A DNA stretch of 64,000 nucleotides from Micromonospora tarapacensis. Its GTDB lineage: Bacteria; Actinomycetota; Actinomycetes; Mycobacteriales; Micromonosporaceae. Shown in pieces: positions 50,014 through 60,555 of the stretch. Location: positions 5,195,324-5,259,323 of the forward strand of contig NZ_JAHCDI010000004.1 in the NCBI RefSeq assembly GCF_019697375.1. The letters run 5' to 3'. Made by a program: the position numbers and the translations under genes. Below the pieces are notes generated by a model that was given only the letters and a program-made list of their open reading frames with translations, searched no databases and was not told where the DNA came from. Numbering within the stretch: position 1 is the first letter of the stretch; each line of letters starts with the position of its first letter.

Positions 50014-51234
50014 TCAACCGTCGTCGGCGAGCCGGTGCCGGTTGGCCTCTATCCAGGCGTCGAGGGCGGCCGGGTCGTCCGGGTCGACGCCATCGGCCAT
50101 CAACTGAGCCACCGCGGCGGTGGCCGGGCTGCGCCGCTCACCGGTCGCGTAGAGCCGGACGAACTCCGGCACCATCTCCTCGATCGCGGCGTCGGTCCCG
50201 GTGACGGCCGACTCGGGCAGTCCGCGCCGGCGGGCCGCGTACCCGGCCCAGGCCCGCAGCACCCGGGGCAACATCGCCGCGTCGTCCATGTCCAGCACGG
50301 CTCGGCGGTGCACCCAGTCGAGCAGGAAGAGCCCGGCGACGGTCGGACTCCACCGCAACGGATCGGCGTCCGGGAAGGTGGCCGCGTGGTCGAGCACCAG
50401 GCCCAGGCAGAAGTGCAGGGAGGCCAGATCGGCGCCGTCGACGGCGTCCAGCCCGGAGCGGGCCGCGTCCGGGGAGGCCAGGAAGCGGCGGATCTCCGCG
50501 GCCCGCTCGGCGTCCGGCAGCGGTTCGTCGGGCAACCGGGGCGGCGGCGCGGTCGCGGCCGGCAGGACCGCGAGGCGGGCACCGACGAGCGCACGGTCGG
50601 TGGCCAGCGAACCGGCGCCGGGCAGCTGACCGAGCTGGTCGGTGACCGTCAGGTGCCGGCTCACCTCGTCGCGCATCCGGGTCGGGCTCTCCTCCCGGAA
50701 CCAGGTCAGCTCGTCGTCGGCGCACAGCTGCCGGACCTGCTCCAGGATCCGGCCGGCCGGCCCGCCGACGAAGACGTCCTTGGTGATGCCGATGTTGTGG
50801 TCGACGAGCGCCACCAGTGCGTGTTCCGGCCCACCCGAGGCGTCGTCGTAGGCAAAGGTCGCGAGGTAGGAGGTCTGGTCGCCGTACACGTCGCCGTATG
50901 CCCAGGTGCCGGTGAGGTGCACCCGGCCGAGCTGCCCGGACCAGGCGGGTGCGGTCGCTCCCGGGCGGACCCGGTCCGCGCCGTCCGCGTCCGGCACCAG
51001 GGCGGCGAAGACCGCCCGGACGGTGGTCGCCGCGGCGGCCCGCCGCCGCGAGGTGGCGGCGAGGAAGCCGCCGACGAAATCGCGTACCGCCGCCTCCCGG
51101 TCCGTCTCCGCGACCTCGTAAACGCTGCCCAGCAGTGCCGCGCCGAGCATCTCCGCGTCAAGGGCCGAATCGAGTTTGGTCACGTCGCGTGCGGCGTGCA
51201 GCACCGCGTCGTAGGGGGTCTGAGGCGTGGCCAT
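50014..51234 (-). CDS. Hypothetical cytoplasmic protein (406 aa)
   Basis: The protein is soluble-looking with no signal or membrane helix. Segments such as VHLTGTWAYGDVYGDQTSYLATFAYDDASGGPEHALVALVDHNIGITKDVFVG form a beta-rich N-terminal half, and the C-terminal half is helical (LFLLDWVHRRAVLDMDDAAMLPRVLRAWAGYAARRRGL). I recognise no family. Codon bias is like that of its neighbours. It is transcribed in the same direction as the GTPase pair upstream, 106 bp away. Confidence 0.75.
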   Translation of the reverse strand: MATPQTPYDAVLHAARDVTKLDSALDAEMLGAALLGSVYEVAETDREAAVRDFVGGFLAATSRRRAAAATTVRAVFAALVPDADGADRVRPGATAPAWSGQLGRVHLTGTWAYGDVYGDQTSYLATFAYDDASGGPEHALVALVDHNIGITKDVFVGGPAGRILEQVRQLCADDELTWFREESPTRMRDEVSRHLTVTDQLGQLPGAGSLATDRALVGARLAVLPAATAPPPRLPDEPLPDAERAAEIRRFLASPDAARSGLDAVDGADLASLHFCLGLVLDHAATFPDADPLRWSPTVAGLFLLDWVHRRAVLDMDDAAMLPRVLRAWAGYAARRRGLPESAVTGTDAAIEEMVPEFVRLYATGERRSPATAAVAQLMADGVDPDDPAALDAWIEANRHRLADDG

Positions 51235-51340
51235 GCTTCGACCCTACGCCGCTCGCTGTCCGGCGACGCGCTGAGCGGACCGACCGGCGAGGCGCCCGGC
51301 CGCGCGGTGCGCGAACCGACCCGGCGCCCCGGGTGCCGCC

Positions 51341-53023
51341 TCACCGGTGCCGGGCGACCTCCAGGACGGTGCGCGCGTCGGCGTGCGCGGCGATCACGGC
51401 CCGCACCGGGGCGAGCACGTGCTGGTCGCCGACCATGGCGACCGCCCTGGTCAGCTGCGTTTCGGCCCGCTGCCGGGCCCGCCGGGCGGCCCACCGGGTC
51501 ACCGGGCGGGTCAGGGCCGCCACCAGCAGCCCGGTCAGCAGTCCGCCGAGCAGCAGCAGTGTGGGCACCGGCACCTCGCCGACCATCGGGTGCCGCAGCT
51601 CCGGCAACCCCAGGGCCCGCATGGCATAGCCGAGGAGCAGCCAGCCCAGCCCGGCAACCGCGGCGAGGGTCACCAGCCACTGCACTCCGCCGACCAGGCG
51701 CCACCAGGCGCGGGGGCGGCTCAGGTCGAGGTCGGCACCGGCGAGCGCGCGGTCCAGGGCGTCCGGCAGGTCGCCGAGGCGGGACCGGGCCGCCGCGGTC
51801 ACCGCGTTCGGCCAGGCGCTCGGCAGCCCGGCGCCGGCCTGCTCGGCCACCGTTCGCAGCGCCAGCGCCAGCGCGGACTTGTCGGCGGCGCTGGGCTCGG
51901 GTACGGACGTCGCGGCGACCAGGCTCGCCGCCGGATCACCACCCTGCGGCCCCGGCAGGTGCAGCCGGCGCAGCGGATCGGGCCGCAGCCGCCGCCAGGA
52001 CCGCACCAGCGGCCAGCCGGTGGCCGCCGCGGCACGGTGCTGGTACGTCTGCTCGACCGCCTCCACCACCGTCGGCACCCCCGCTGCGCGGGCCAGCGCG
52101 CGATCCAGCGCGGTGACCGCGGGATCGTCCGTCGGCAGCGCCGTCCGGGGCGCGCCGACCATGTCGTCCAGGGTGGCGACGACGGCGTCCACGTCGCCGG
52201 AGAGCCGGCGCAGCGCGGCCTGCCGCTCGGCCACGGTGCGTTGCAGCGCCGCCCGCAACCCCTCCGGGCCGGTCGGGTCGGCGACCGTCGCGGCCAGCAG
52301 CGACACCCCGTCCAGCCCGTCCGCGTCGAGGAGCCGGCGCAGGTCGGCGAGGACCCGGGGCACCTCGGCCGGGGGCAGCCGATCGGTCTGGTTGAGCACG
52401 ACCAGGGTGACGTCCCGGTGCCGGCTGAATTCGCGGAGGTAGCTGCGGTGGACCACCCGGTCGGCGTACTTCTGCGGGTCGACCACCCAGACCACGAGGT
52501 CCACCAGGCCGAGCAGCCGGTCCACCTCCAGCCGGTGCGAGTGCTGGACGGAGTCGAAGTCCGGCAGGTCGAGCAGGATCAGACCGTGCAGTGTGGACTC
52601 GTCGTCGCCGTCCAGCAGGCTCTCCCGGACGAAGCGATGCCGCGGTAGCACGCCGAGCCAGTCGAGCAGCCGGGTGCCGCCGTCGAGCGGCCCCCAGACG
52701 CAGGCGTGGGTCACCCCGGTGGTCGGCCGGCGTACCCCGACGGGGGACAGGTCCATCCGCGCCATCGCGTTGAACAGGCTCGACTTGCCGCTGCCGGTCG
52801 TGCCGGCCAGGGCGACGACGGTGTGGTCCCGGGACAGGGCCAGCCGGGTCGCGGCCCGTTCGACCAGGGTGCGGGCCGGAACCAGCGGGGTGTCCGGCAG
52901 GTGGCCGTCGACGATGCCGAGGAACCGCTGCACCGCCTCCAGCCGGGCGAACAACTGGTCGGCGTCGACCCGCCCGTCGGCCACCCGGAGCGCCTCACGG
53001 AGGCGCCCGCCCATGCCGGTCAC
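51341..53023 (-). CDS. Membrane GTPase of the paired dynamin-like/Era-like type, second gene
   Basis: The 560-residue protein has a GTPase domain with P-loop AGTTGSGKSSLFNAM, DLPDFDS (G3) and VVLNQTDRL (G4, NxxD). Two membrane helices near the C terminus (~435-456, ~472-492) and a final basic helical part follow. GTG 53023 overlaps the upstream GTPase stop (GTGA). Adjacent paired GTPases with C-terminal helices recall the DynA/DynB dynamin-like pair of Streptomyces sporulation septa; I infer similarity of arrangement, not proven orthology. Confidence 0.8.
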   Translation of the reverse strand: MTGMGGRLREALRVADGRVDADQLFARLEAVQRFLGIVDGHLPDTPLVPARTLVERAATRLALSRDHTVVALAGTTGSGKSSLFNAMARMDLSPVGVRRPTTGVTHACVWGPLDGGTRLLDWLGVLPRHRFVRESLLDGDDESTLHGLILLDLPDFDSVQHSHRLEVDRLLGLVDLVVWVVDPQKYADRVVHRSYLREFSRHRDVTLVVLNQTDRLPPAEVPRVLADLRRLLDADGLDGVSLLAATVADPTGPEGLRAALQRTVAERQAALRRLSGDVDAVVATLDDMVGAPRTALPTDDPAVTALDRALARAAGVPTVVEAVEQTYQHRAAAATGWPLVRSWRRLRPDPLRRLHLPGPQGGDPAASLVAATSVPEPSAADKSALALALRTVAEQAGAGLPSAWPNAVTAAARSRLGDLPDALDRALAGADLDLSRPRAWWRLVGGVQWLVTLAAVAGLGWLLLGYAMRALGLPELRHPMVGEVPVPTLLLLGGLLTGLLVAALTRPVTRWAARRARQRAETQLTRAVAMVGDQHVLAPVRAVIAAHADARTVLEVARHR

Positions 53024-54882
53024 CGCAGTTCCCGACCGGCATCCGGGGCGTCCGCGCCCGCCGGCCCGCCGAGCGCGCCGGCGGCATCGGCGAATCCGCT
53101 GCTGCGTCGGGCCGCCTCCACCCGTCCGGCCGCCCGGCGCAGTGCCGGTGCGGTCCCCGCCGCCGGCCGGGCCTGGTCCGTCCGGGAGAGATACCGGGCG
53201 GCCTCGGTGTCCAGCAGGCCCTGCACCCGCTCCAGGAGGTCCTCCCGGGCCTTGCTGGCCAGCGTGCGTACGGCCTGGTCGCCGAAGACGGCCTGGAGCA
53301 CCGCCTGGCCGGCGACGGTGGTGCCGGCCCCGGTGGCGACCTCCAGGCCGGTCGGGATGAACGCCGTCGAGGCGAAGACCGCGATCATCACGACCAGTCC
53401 GGTGGCGTTGACCGCGTACGCCGCCGTGCGGGCCACGAAACGTCGGTCGCCGCCCTCGGTCCGGACCAGCTCCAGCACGCCGCGCTGCCAGTCCCGAACC
53501 AGCCGCTCGGCTCGCTCGGGCAGCTCGGCGGAATGATGGGCGAGGTCCGGTTCGAGCAGTGCGGCCCCGGCCGGATGCGCCTTCCACCCGGTGTACGCGT
53601 GCTCGGCCGCTTCGGCGGCCACGCCCCGCAGCAAGGTCACCAGTTGGGACTCGATCGCGTCGCGCAGTTCGGCGGCCGGCGGCGGACGCCCGGTGAACGC
53701 GGCCACGACGCGGTCGCGCAGCCGGCCGATCCGCGCCTCCAGGCTGCGGAAGAGGTCGCTCGTGCCGATGAACTCCTGCCAACGGGCAAGCACCTCGCCA
53801 CGGAGCAGCCGGCCGTCGCGCAGCCCCTGGTCGACCGTCCGGTTCGCGGCCCGGTACGCCGCGCGTACCCGATCGTCCAGCGCGTCCGCGGCGGCCACCT
53901 GCTCGTCGGCGGCCACGGCCAGGCTCTCGACGGAGGGTTGCAGGGCGGCCAGCGCGCCGCCCAGGGTCTGCCGGACGACCGCCGAGCGGGCGTCCGCGTC
54001 GGCGGCGAGTCGGGCGAACCAGCCCGCCAGCGGTGCGGTGGCCCGGCCGGGCAGCAGGCCCTGCCCGTCGACCCAGGTCTCCGGCAGCACGAACAGCGGT
54101 GCCGAGCCGAGGTCCTGCTCGGCCAGCATCTCGGCGAGGTGGGCGGCGACCTCGTCGGTCGCCTCCACCGGCACCCGGTCGAGCACCAGGGCGATCACCG
54201 CGCCTCGGGCCCGCGCACCGCGCAGCAGGTCCCAGGGGACCGCGTCGGCATACCGGGCGGCGGTGGTGACGAAGAGCCAGAGGTCGGCGGCGGCGAGGAG
54301 CTGGCCGGCCAGCGCCCGGTTGGCGTCGACCACGGAGTCGATGTCGGGCGCGTCCAGGAACGCCAGCCCCGGGGGGAGGGCGGGGGCGGTGACCAGGTGC
54401 AGGGTGCGGGGGTCGCCGCTGGGCTGGCTGGTGCGGGTCAGCCCGGGCAGCAACTCGCCACGGCGGAACCAGGGCGAGTCGGCGGGGTTGCAGACCAGGA
54501 CCGGGGAGCGGGTGGTCGGCCGCAGCACCCCGGCGACGCTGACCCGGGCCTGCACCAGACTGTTGATCAGGGTCGACTTGCCGGCGCCGGTGGAGCCGCC
54601 GACCACCACGAGCAGCGGGGCGTCGAGGCGGGCGAGGCGGGGCAGCAGGTAGTCGTCGAGCTGGTCGGCGAGCGCGGCACCGATTCGTCCGGCTGGTTCG
54701 GCGGAGGGCAGAACCAGCGGGAACCGGGCCGCGCCGATCGCGGCCCGCAGGCCGGTCAGGGCGTCCGGCAGGGCGTCGTCCCCGCTGGCCGCGGGCCGGT
54801 CCTCCCCGGCGCCGGTGAGGCCGGTGCGGGCTGCGACGGCGGGCGTGCCGGACAGTGAGTCGGTATCGCCATTCGTCGTCAC
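53020..54882 (-). CDS. Membrane GTPase of the dynamin-like type, first gene
   Basis: The 620-residue protein shows P-loop VVGGSTGAGKSTLINSLVQARVS, a G2-like RPTTRSPV, LDAPDIDSV (G3) and ALVLDRVPVE in place of NKxD. A long helical middle (~270-440) and one or two hydrophobic segments (VVMIAVFASTAFIPTGL; VAGQAVLQAVFG) follow. GTG 54882 (TTNGDTDSL) is preferred; a TTG at 54918 would add a poor N terminus. It is translationally coupled to the second GTPase. The divergent dnaK promoter is ~110 bp away. Confidence 0.8.
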   Translation of the reverse strand: MTTNGDTDSLSGTPAVAARTGLTGAGEDRPAASGDDALPDALTGLRAAIGAARFPLVLPSAEPAGRIGAALADQLDDYLLPRLARLDAPLLVVVGGSTGAGKSTLINSLVQARVSVAGVLRPTTRSPVLVCNPADSPWFRRGELLPGLTRTSQPSGDPRTLHLVTAPALPPGLAFLDAPDIDSVVDANRALAGQLLAAADLWLFVTTAARYADAVPWDLLRGARARGAVIALVLDRVPVEATDEVAAHLAEMLAEQDLGSAPLFVLPETWVDGQGLLPGRATAPLAGWFARLAADADARSAVVRQTLGGALAALQPSVESLAVAADEQVAAADALDDRVRAAYRAANRTVDQGLRDGRLLRGEVLARWQEFIGTSDLFRSLEARIGRLRDRVVAAFTGRPPPAAELRDAIESQLVTLLRGVAAEAAEHAYTGWKAHPAGAALLEPDLAHHSAELPERAERLVRDWQRGVLELVRTEGGDRRFVARTAAYAVNATGLVVMIAVFASTAFIPTGLEVATGAGTTVAGQAVLQAVFGDQAVRTLASKAREDLLERVQGLLDTEAARYLSRTDQARPAAGTAPALRRAAGRVEAARRSSGFADAAGALGGPAGADAPDAGRELR

Positions 54883-54966
54883 CGCTAAAGCGTGCCCGAC
54901 CGACACAAGGTAAGACAACCAGTCGGTAGCGACCGGCGAGTTGCGCCCATCCGGCTCAACCTTGAC

Positions 54967-55013
54967 TTGACGATTTGCGGGGACGTGGCACTATTGAGTC
55001 AAGTTCACTCAAC
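54967..55013 (+). promoter_or_regulatory. dnaK promoter with HAIR (HspR) operator
   Basis: ATTGAGT (54993-54999), 7 nt, ACTCAAC (55007-55013) fits the HAIR consensus CTTGAGT-N7-ACTCAAG with one mismatch at each outer end. It lies just downstream of a promoter, TTGACG (54967-54972), 16 bp, CACTAT (54989-54994). Confidence 0.85.
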
Positions 55014-55103
55014 TTGGGGTGGGGTCGCCGAGGGCGGCACCCGCCGCGCAGTGCGACGGGAGGGCCCGTCACCTGCTCAACGTTACGAAGCGAGGAAGCG
55101 AAG

Positions 55104-56978
<1,875 letters not shown>

Positions 56979-57024
56979 CGGTCCTGGCGACCCGAGCTCA
57001 CGGGCAGAGGGATGAGGTAGTCGT

Positions 57025-57795
57025 ATGACGGAGAAGCCACGAGCCGCCGACCCGGGCCGCACCGGGTCGGCGCCGGGTGGCTCGGCGTCCGAGCCGGCCG
57101 CCGGCGACGCGCCGCGGGTCGTCATCCGCAACAACCGCAAGATCAGCCAGATCCGGGAGCCCGACGGTACGGCCGCCGACGCCGGGCCCGACGTCCCGGC
57201 GGAGGGTCTGGTCGAGGACGCCGAGGTGGTCGTCGACTCGATCGAGGTCGAGGCCGGCGCGCTGAGCGAATCGTCCTCCAGCGAGGGCCCGGCGGTGGTG
57301 GACGCCCCGGCGCAACCCGCCGATGAGCCCTCGGAATCGGCCGGTGGTGGCGGCGGGCTCGGCGCCGAACTGGAAGCGCTCCGCGCCGAGATGGAGGAGC
57401 GCACGCGGGATCTGCAACGGGTGTCGGCCGAGTACGCCAACTACCGCAAGCGGGTCGAGCGTGACCGTGGCCTGGTCACCGAGCAGGCGACCGGCTCGGT
57501 GCTCGCCGCGCTGCTGCCGATCCTGGACGATCTCGACCGGGCCCGGGAACACGGCGATCTGGTCGGCCCGTTCGGTGCGGTGGCGGACCAGCTGACCACC
57601 GCGCTGGGCAAGTTCGGGTTGACCCCGTTCGGTGAGCAGGGCGACCCGTTCGACCCGACGCGGCACGAGGCGGTGGCCCATCAGACCTCGGCCGACGTCA
57701 GCGAGCCGACCTGCGTGCAGGTGATGCGTCGGGGCTACCAGATCGGTGAGCGACTGTTGCGGCCCGCGCTGGTCGCGGTCGCCGAGCCGGAATAG
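57025..57795 (+). CDS. grpE: GrpE nucleotide-exchange factor
   Basis: GrpE releases ADP from DnaK. The 256-residue protein has an unusually long acidic, low-complexity N terminus (~1-115), then the coiled coil (LRAEMEERTRDLQRVSAEYANYRKRVERD) and the beta-domain ending in GYQIGERLLRPALVAVAE. ATG 57025 lies 46 bp after dnaK; a GATGAGG upstream is an acceptable binding site. The disordered N terminus is longer than in enteric GrpE but common in actinobacteria. Confidence 0.95.
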   Translation: MTEKPRAADPGRTGSAPGGSASEPAAGDAPRVVIRNNRKISQIREPDGTAADAGPDVPAEGLVEDAEVVVDSIEVEAGALSESSSSEGPAVVDAPAQPADEPSESAGGGGGLGAELEALRAEMEERTRDLQRVSAEYANYRKRVERDRGLVTEQATGSVLAALLPILDDLDRAREHGDLVGPFGAVADQLTTALGKFGLTPFGEQGDPFDPTRHEAVAHQTSADVSEPTCVQVMRRGYQIGERLLRPALVAVAEPE

Positions 57796-57880
57796 TGCGT
57801 GATGGTGACCCGGTCGCCCCGCCCGCCGATACCCGGTGGGCGGGGCGACCCGGACCCGGAGGCGGGGAGGAGGTGCCCGA

Positions 57881-59056
57881 GTGAGTTCCAAGGACTGGAT
57901 CGAGAAGGACTACTACGCGGTCCTGGGCGTGGCCAAGTCCGCCCCCGCTGACGAGATCAAGAAGGCGTACCGGAAGCTGGCCCGCGAATCGCACCCGGAC
58001 CACAACCCCGGTGACACCAGGGCCGAGGAACGCTTCAAAACGGTCTCCGAGGCGTACGCGGTGCTCGGCGACGACGCGAAGCGCCGCGAGTACGACGAGA
58101 TGCGCTCGCTGTTCGGCTCGGGCGCGTTCCGGCGTGGCGCCCGCCAGCCGGGCCAGCCGGGCGGCGTGCCGTTCGACGTCTCCGACCTGTTCGACGGCGG
58201 GCAGCCCGGCGGTGGCCGGTTCGCCGGTGGCGGCATCTCCGACCTGTTCAGCTCGATCTTCTCGGGCGCCGGCGGTGGTGCGGGCGCACCCGGCCCGGCC
58301 CGCGGGCGCGACATCGAGACCGAGGTGGCGCTCGACTTCGACGACGCCGTCCGGGGGGTGACCCTGCCGTTGACGCTCCGGGCGCCCGGCGTCTGCGACA
58401 CCTGCCACGGCAACGGCGCCAAGCCCGGCACCCGGCCGCGGGCCTGCCCGGTCTGCCGTGGGGCCGGAGTGACCACCCGGAACCAGGGCGCGTTCAGCTT
58501 CTCCGAGCCGTGTCGCAACTGCCAGGGCGTCGGCACGGTGGTGGACGAGAAGTGTCCCGAGTGCCAGGGCACCGGCGGGGTCACCAAGACCCGGACGCTC
58601 AACGTCCGGTTCCCGGCCGGGGTGGCCGACGGCCAGCGGATCCGGCTGGCCGGCCGGGGCGAGCCGGGCGAGCGCGGCGGCCCCGCGGGTGACCTGTTCG
58701 TGCACGTGAAGGTCCGGCCGGACGAGCTGTTCGGGCGCACCGGTGACGACCTCACCCTGACCGTCCCGATCACGTTCGCGGAGGCCGTGCTCGGCACCGA
58801 CCTGCGGGTGCCGACCCTCGACGGTGCGGTGACCCTGCGGGTGCCACCGGGTACGCCGAGCGGGCGGATCCTGCGAGCCCGGGGCAAGGGGGTCAGCCGC
58901 CGCGACGGTCAGGCCGGTGACCTGCTGGTCACCCTCGACGTGGTGGTGCCGGCACGAGTCTCGGACGAGGCACGGGCAGCCCTTGAGACGTTCGCCGAGC
59001 AGACCCCGCCGGCGGCTCGGGAACACCTCGACGTACGGGTGCGTCGGTTCGGTTGA
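57881..59056 (+). CDS. dnaJ: DnaJ (Hsp40 co-chaperone)
   Basis: The 391-residue protein has the J domain with HPD (ESHPDHNPG), a Gly/Phe-rich region and four zinc-binding CxxCxGxG repeats: CDTCHGNG, CPVCRGAG, CRNCQGVG, CPECQGTG. The C-terminal substrate domain follows. GTG 57881 has GGAGG nine bases upstream. It stimulates the DnaK ATPase and is co-transcribed with dnaK and hspR. Confidence 0.97.
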   Translation: MSSKDWIEKDYYAVLGVAKSAPADEIKKAYRKLARESHPDHNPGDTRAEERFKTVSEAYAVLGDDAKRREYDEMRSLFGSGAFRRGARQPGQPGGVPFDVSDLFDGGQPGGGRFAGGGISDLFSSIFSGAGGGAGAPGPARGRDIETEVALDFDDAVRGVTLPLTLRAPGVCDTCHGNGAKPGTRPRACPVCRGAGVTTRNQGAFSFSEPCRNCQGVGTVVDEKCPECQGTGGVTKTRTLNVRFPAGVADGQRIRLAGRGEPGERGGPAGDLFVHVKVRPDELFGRTGDDLTLTVPITFAEAVLGTDLRVPTLDGAVTLRVPPGTPSGRILRARGKGVSRRDGQAGDLLVTLDVVVPARVSDEARAALETFAEQTPPAAREHLDVRVRRFG

Positions 59057-59084
59057 TCGGTGAAGCGGTGCGGAGGTGAGCGGG

Positions 59085-59522
59085 ATGAACGGGTTCATCG
59101 GGTCGGATGACCCTGCCTACGAGGCCAAGGTGCTCATGATCTCGGTTGCGGCGCGGATGGCGGGGATGCACCCGCAGACGCTTCGCCAGTACGACCGGCT
59201 CGGCCTGGTCCAGGCCGGTCGGGCGGCCGGTGGTGGGCGGCGGTACAGCGTCCGGGACGTGGTGCTGCTGCGTGAGGTGCAGCGGCTCAGCCAGGACGAC
59301 GGGGTCAACCTCGCCGGGATCAAGCGGATCATCGGGTTGGAGCAGCTGCTGGAGCAGGCGCAGCACCGGCTCGCCCAGCTTGAGGCCGAACTCGATGCCG
59401 CGTACCGGCGGGTGGCCGAACTGGAGTCGCTGGCCCGCTTCCCCGGTCGTGACCTGGTCCCGACCAACCAGACCTCGACCGCCCTGGTGGTCTGGCGTCC
59501 CCGCCGCAGTCCCGGCCGCTGA
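59085..59522 (+). CDS. hspR: HspR, MerR-family heat-shock repressor
   Basis: HspR binds HAIR sites and represses dnaK and clpB, with DnaK as co-repressor. The MerR-type helix-turn-helix is ISVAARMAGMHPQTLRQYDRLGLVQAGR; RRYSVRDVVLLREVQRL and a C-terminal coiled coil follow. ATG 59085 has GGAGG eight bases upstream; GTG 59076 would leave no spacing. The 145-residue protein ends the operon. Both known target promoters, dnaK and clpB, are in this window with matching operators. Confidence 0.95.
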   Translation: MNGFIGSDDPAYEAKVLMISVAARMAGMHPQTLRQYDRLGLVQAGRAAGGGRRYSVRDVVLLREVQRLSQDDGVNLAGIKRIIGLEQLLEQAQHRLAQLEAELDAAYRRVAELESLARFPGRDLVPTNQTSTALVVWRPRRSPGR

Positions 59523-59645
59523 CCGGAGCCCGCCCGGGGGTTGCCGCACTTTCCCGAAACCCGAGTGCGAGCCGGCTCACCTCCGCTAGCCTCGAAATCA
59601 GATCCAACTATCCCAATCCGGACTCCTAGCGTGGCGGGGGGCGCC

Positions 59646-59864
59646 GTGACGGAATCGGCGAAGAAGGTGGCCGAAGAGGCGGAACATCGGCTTGACAACC
59701 TGGCCGAGGACGTCCGGAAGCGATTCGATCGGATCACCCAGGGGCGCCTCTCCGACCAGGTGAAGGCCGGCAGGTTCAGCGGACGCGCCGGCCCGGGCGG
59801 ACACGGCGCCGGCTGGGCGCGTACCGACCAGCACCGCCGCCAGCGGGGCGGATCGGACAGCTGA
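59646..59864 (+). CDS. Small charged hypothetical protein
   Basis: The product starts MTESAKKVAEEAEHRLDNLAEDV, an amphipathic helix, and ends in a Gly/Arg-rich segment; it has 72 residues from GTG 59646 (GGGGGG upstream) or 77 from GTG 59631. I know no family. A possible -10, TAGCCT (59587), lies upstream, and a terminator follows at 59880. Confidence 0.55.
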   Translation: MTESAKKVAEEAEHRLDNLAEDVRKRFDRITQGRLSDQVKAGRFSGRAGPGGHGAGWARTDQHRRQRGGSDS

Positions 59865-59879
59865 GGATCCGCCGTCGTG

Positions 59880-59910
59880 CGGGCCGGGAGCCACGGGGGG
59901 TCCCGGCCCG
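59880..59910 (+). terminator. Hairpin terminator after the small charged protein
   Basis: CGGGCCGGGA (59880-59889) pairs with TCCCGGCCCG (59901-59910) across an 11-nt loop, between convergent genes. Confidence 0.75.
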
Positions 59911-59954
59911 TTCGCCGGCTGGCCGGGGGGCAATCCACGAACCGGAGCTGGACC

Positions 59955-60383
59955 TCAGAGGCGACGGTTCTCCCGAACCAGCCCGCCCTCGCACCACTCC
60001 CGGTAGACGAACATCTCCGGCCGGGTGAGCAGCACCCGGCTGTTGTGGGCCCAGGTCCGCATCATCTCGTCGCCGTTGCGCCCGGCCTGGTCCACCAGCT
60101 TGCGAAAGCGCCGTTTCGGATGGGCCCGGAAATTCGTCCGGATCCCGTCCGCGGCGTAGATGTAGAGGCAGTGCAGCGCGAACCGCCGAGCCGGGCAGCG
60201 CGTGTCCATCGCCAACTCGAACAGCGTCATCACCAGCCGGTCACCGGAGACCAGCAGGTCCCAGTCGGGTGGCATGGACGTCAACGGGACGGAATCCGGG
60301 TGGTATGCCCACGCTCGCAACTCCGCCGGGGTCGGGTCGACGGGGTTGGCAAAGCCGTGGAACGCTGACTCCTGCACGCTCAC
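59955..60383 (-). CDS. Conserved-looking hypothetical protein (142 aa)
   Basis: The protein reads as a compact globular domain rich in Trp, Arg and His (AELRAWAYHPDSVPLTSMPPDWDLLVSGDRLVMTLFELAMD, then CPARRFALHCLYIYAADGIRTNF). I have no family name for it. GTG 60383 is supported by GAAGG seven bases upstream. The last residues (YREWCEGGLVRENRRL) are charged. It shares no operon with its neighbours. Confidence 0.75.
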   Translation of the reverse strand: MSVQESAFHGFANPVDPTPAELRAWAYHPDSVPLTSMPPDWDLLVSGDRLVMTLFELAMDTRCPARRFALHCLYIYAADGIRTNFRAHPKRRFRKLVDQAGRNGDEMMRTWAHNSRVLLTRPEMFVYREWCEGGLVRENRRL

Positions 60384-60555
60384 CGGCCAACCTTCCGCTC
60401 TCGCCCACGGGGGCGTCCGCCCGCCGTGAACCCTGGCTGCTGGGGCGAAACGTTAACGCGTACTGGTGAGTCACGGGTAGCCCCCGCGGGTGGCAATTCG
60501 GCATCTGTCCGCCATCCGGGAACGGCCGGGGCACGAACCACCGGCCGCCACCGGT

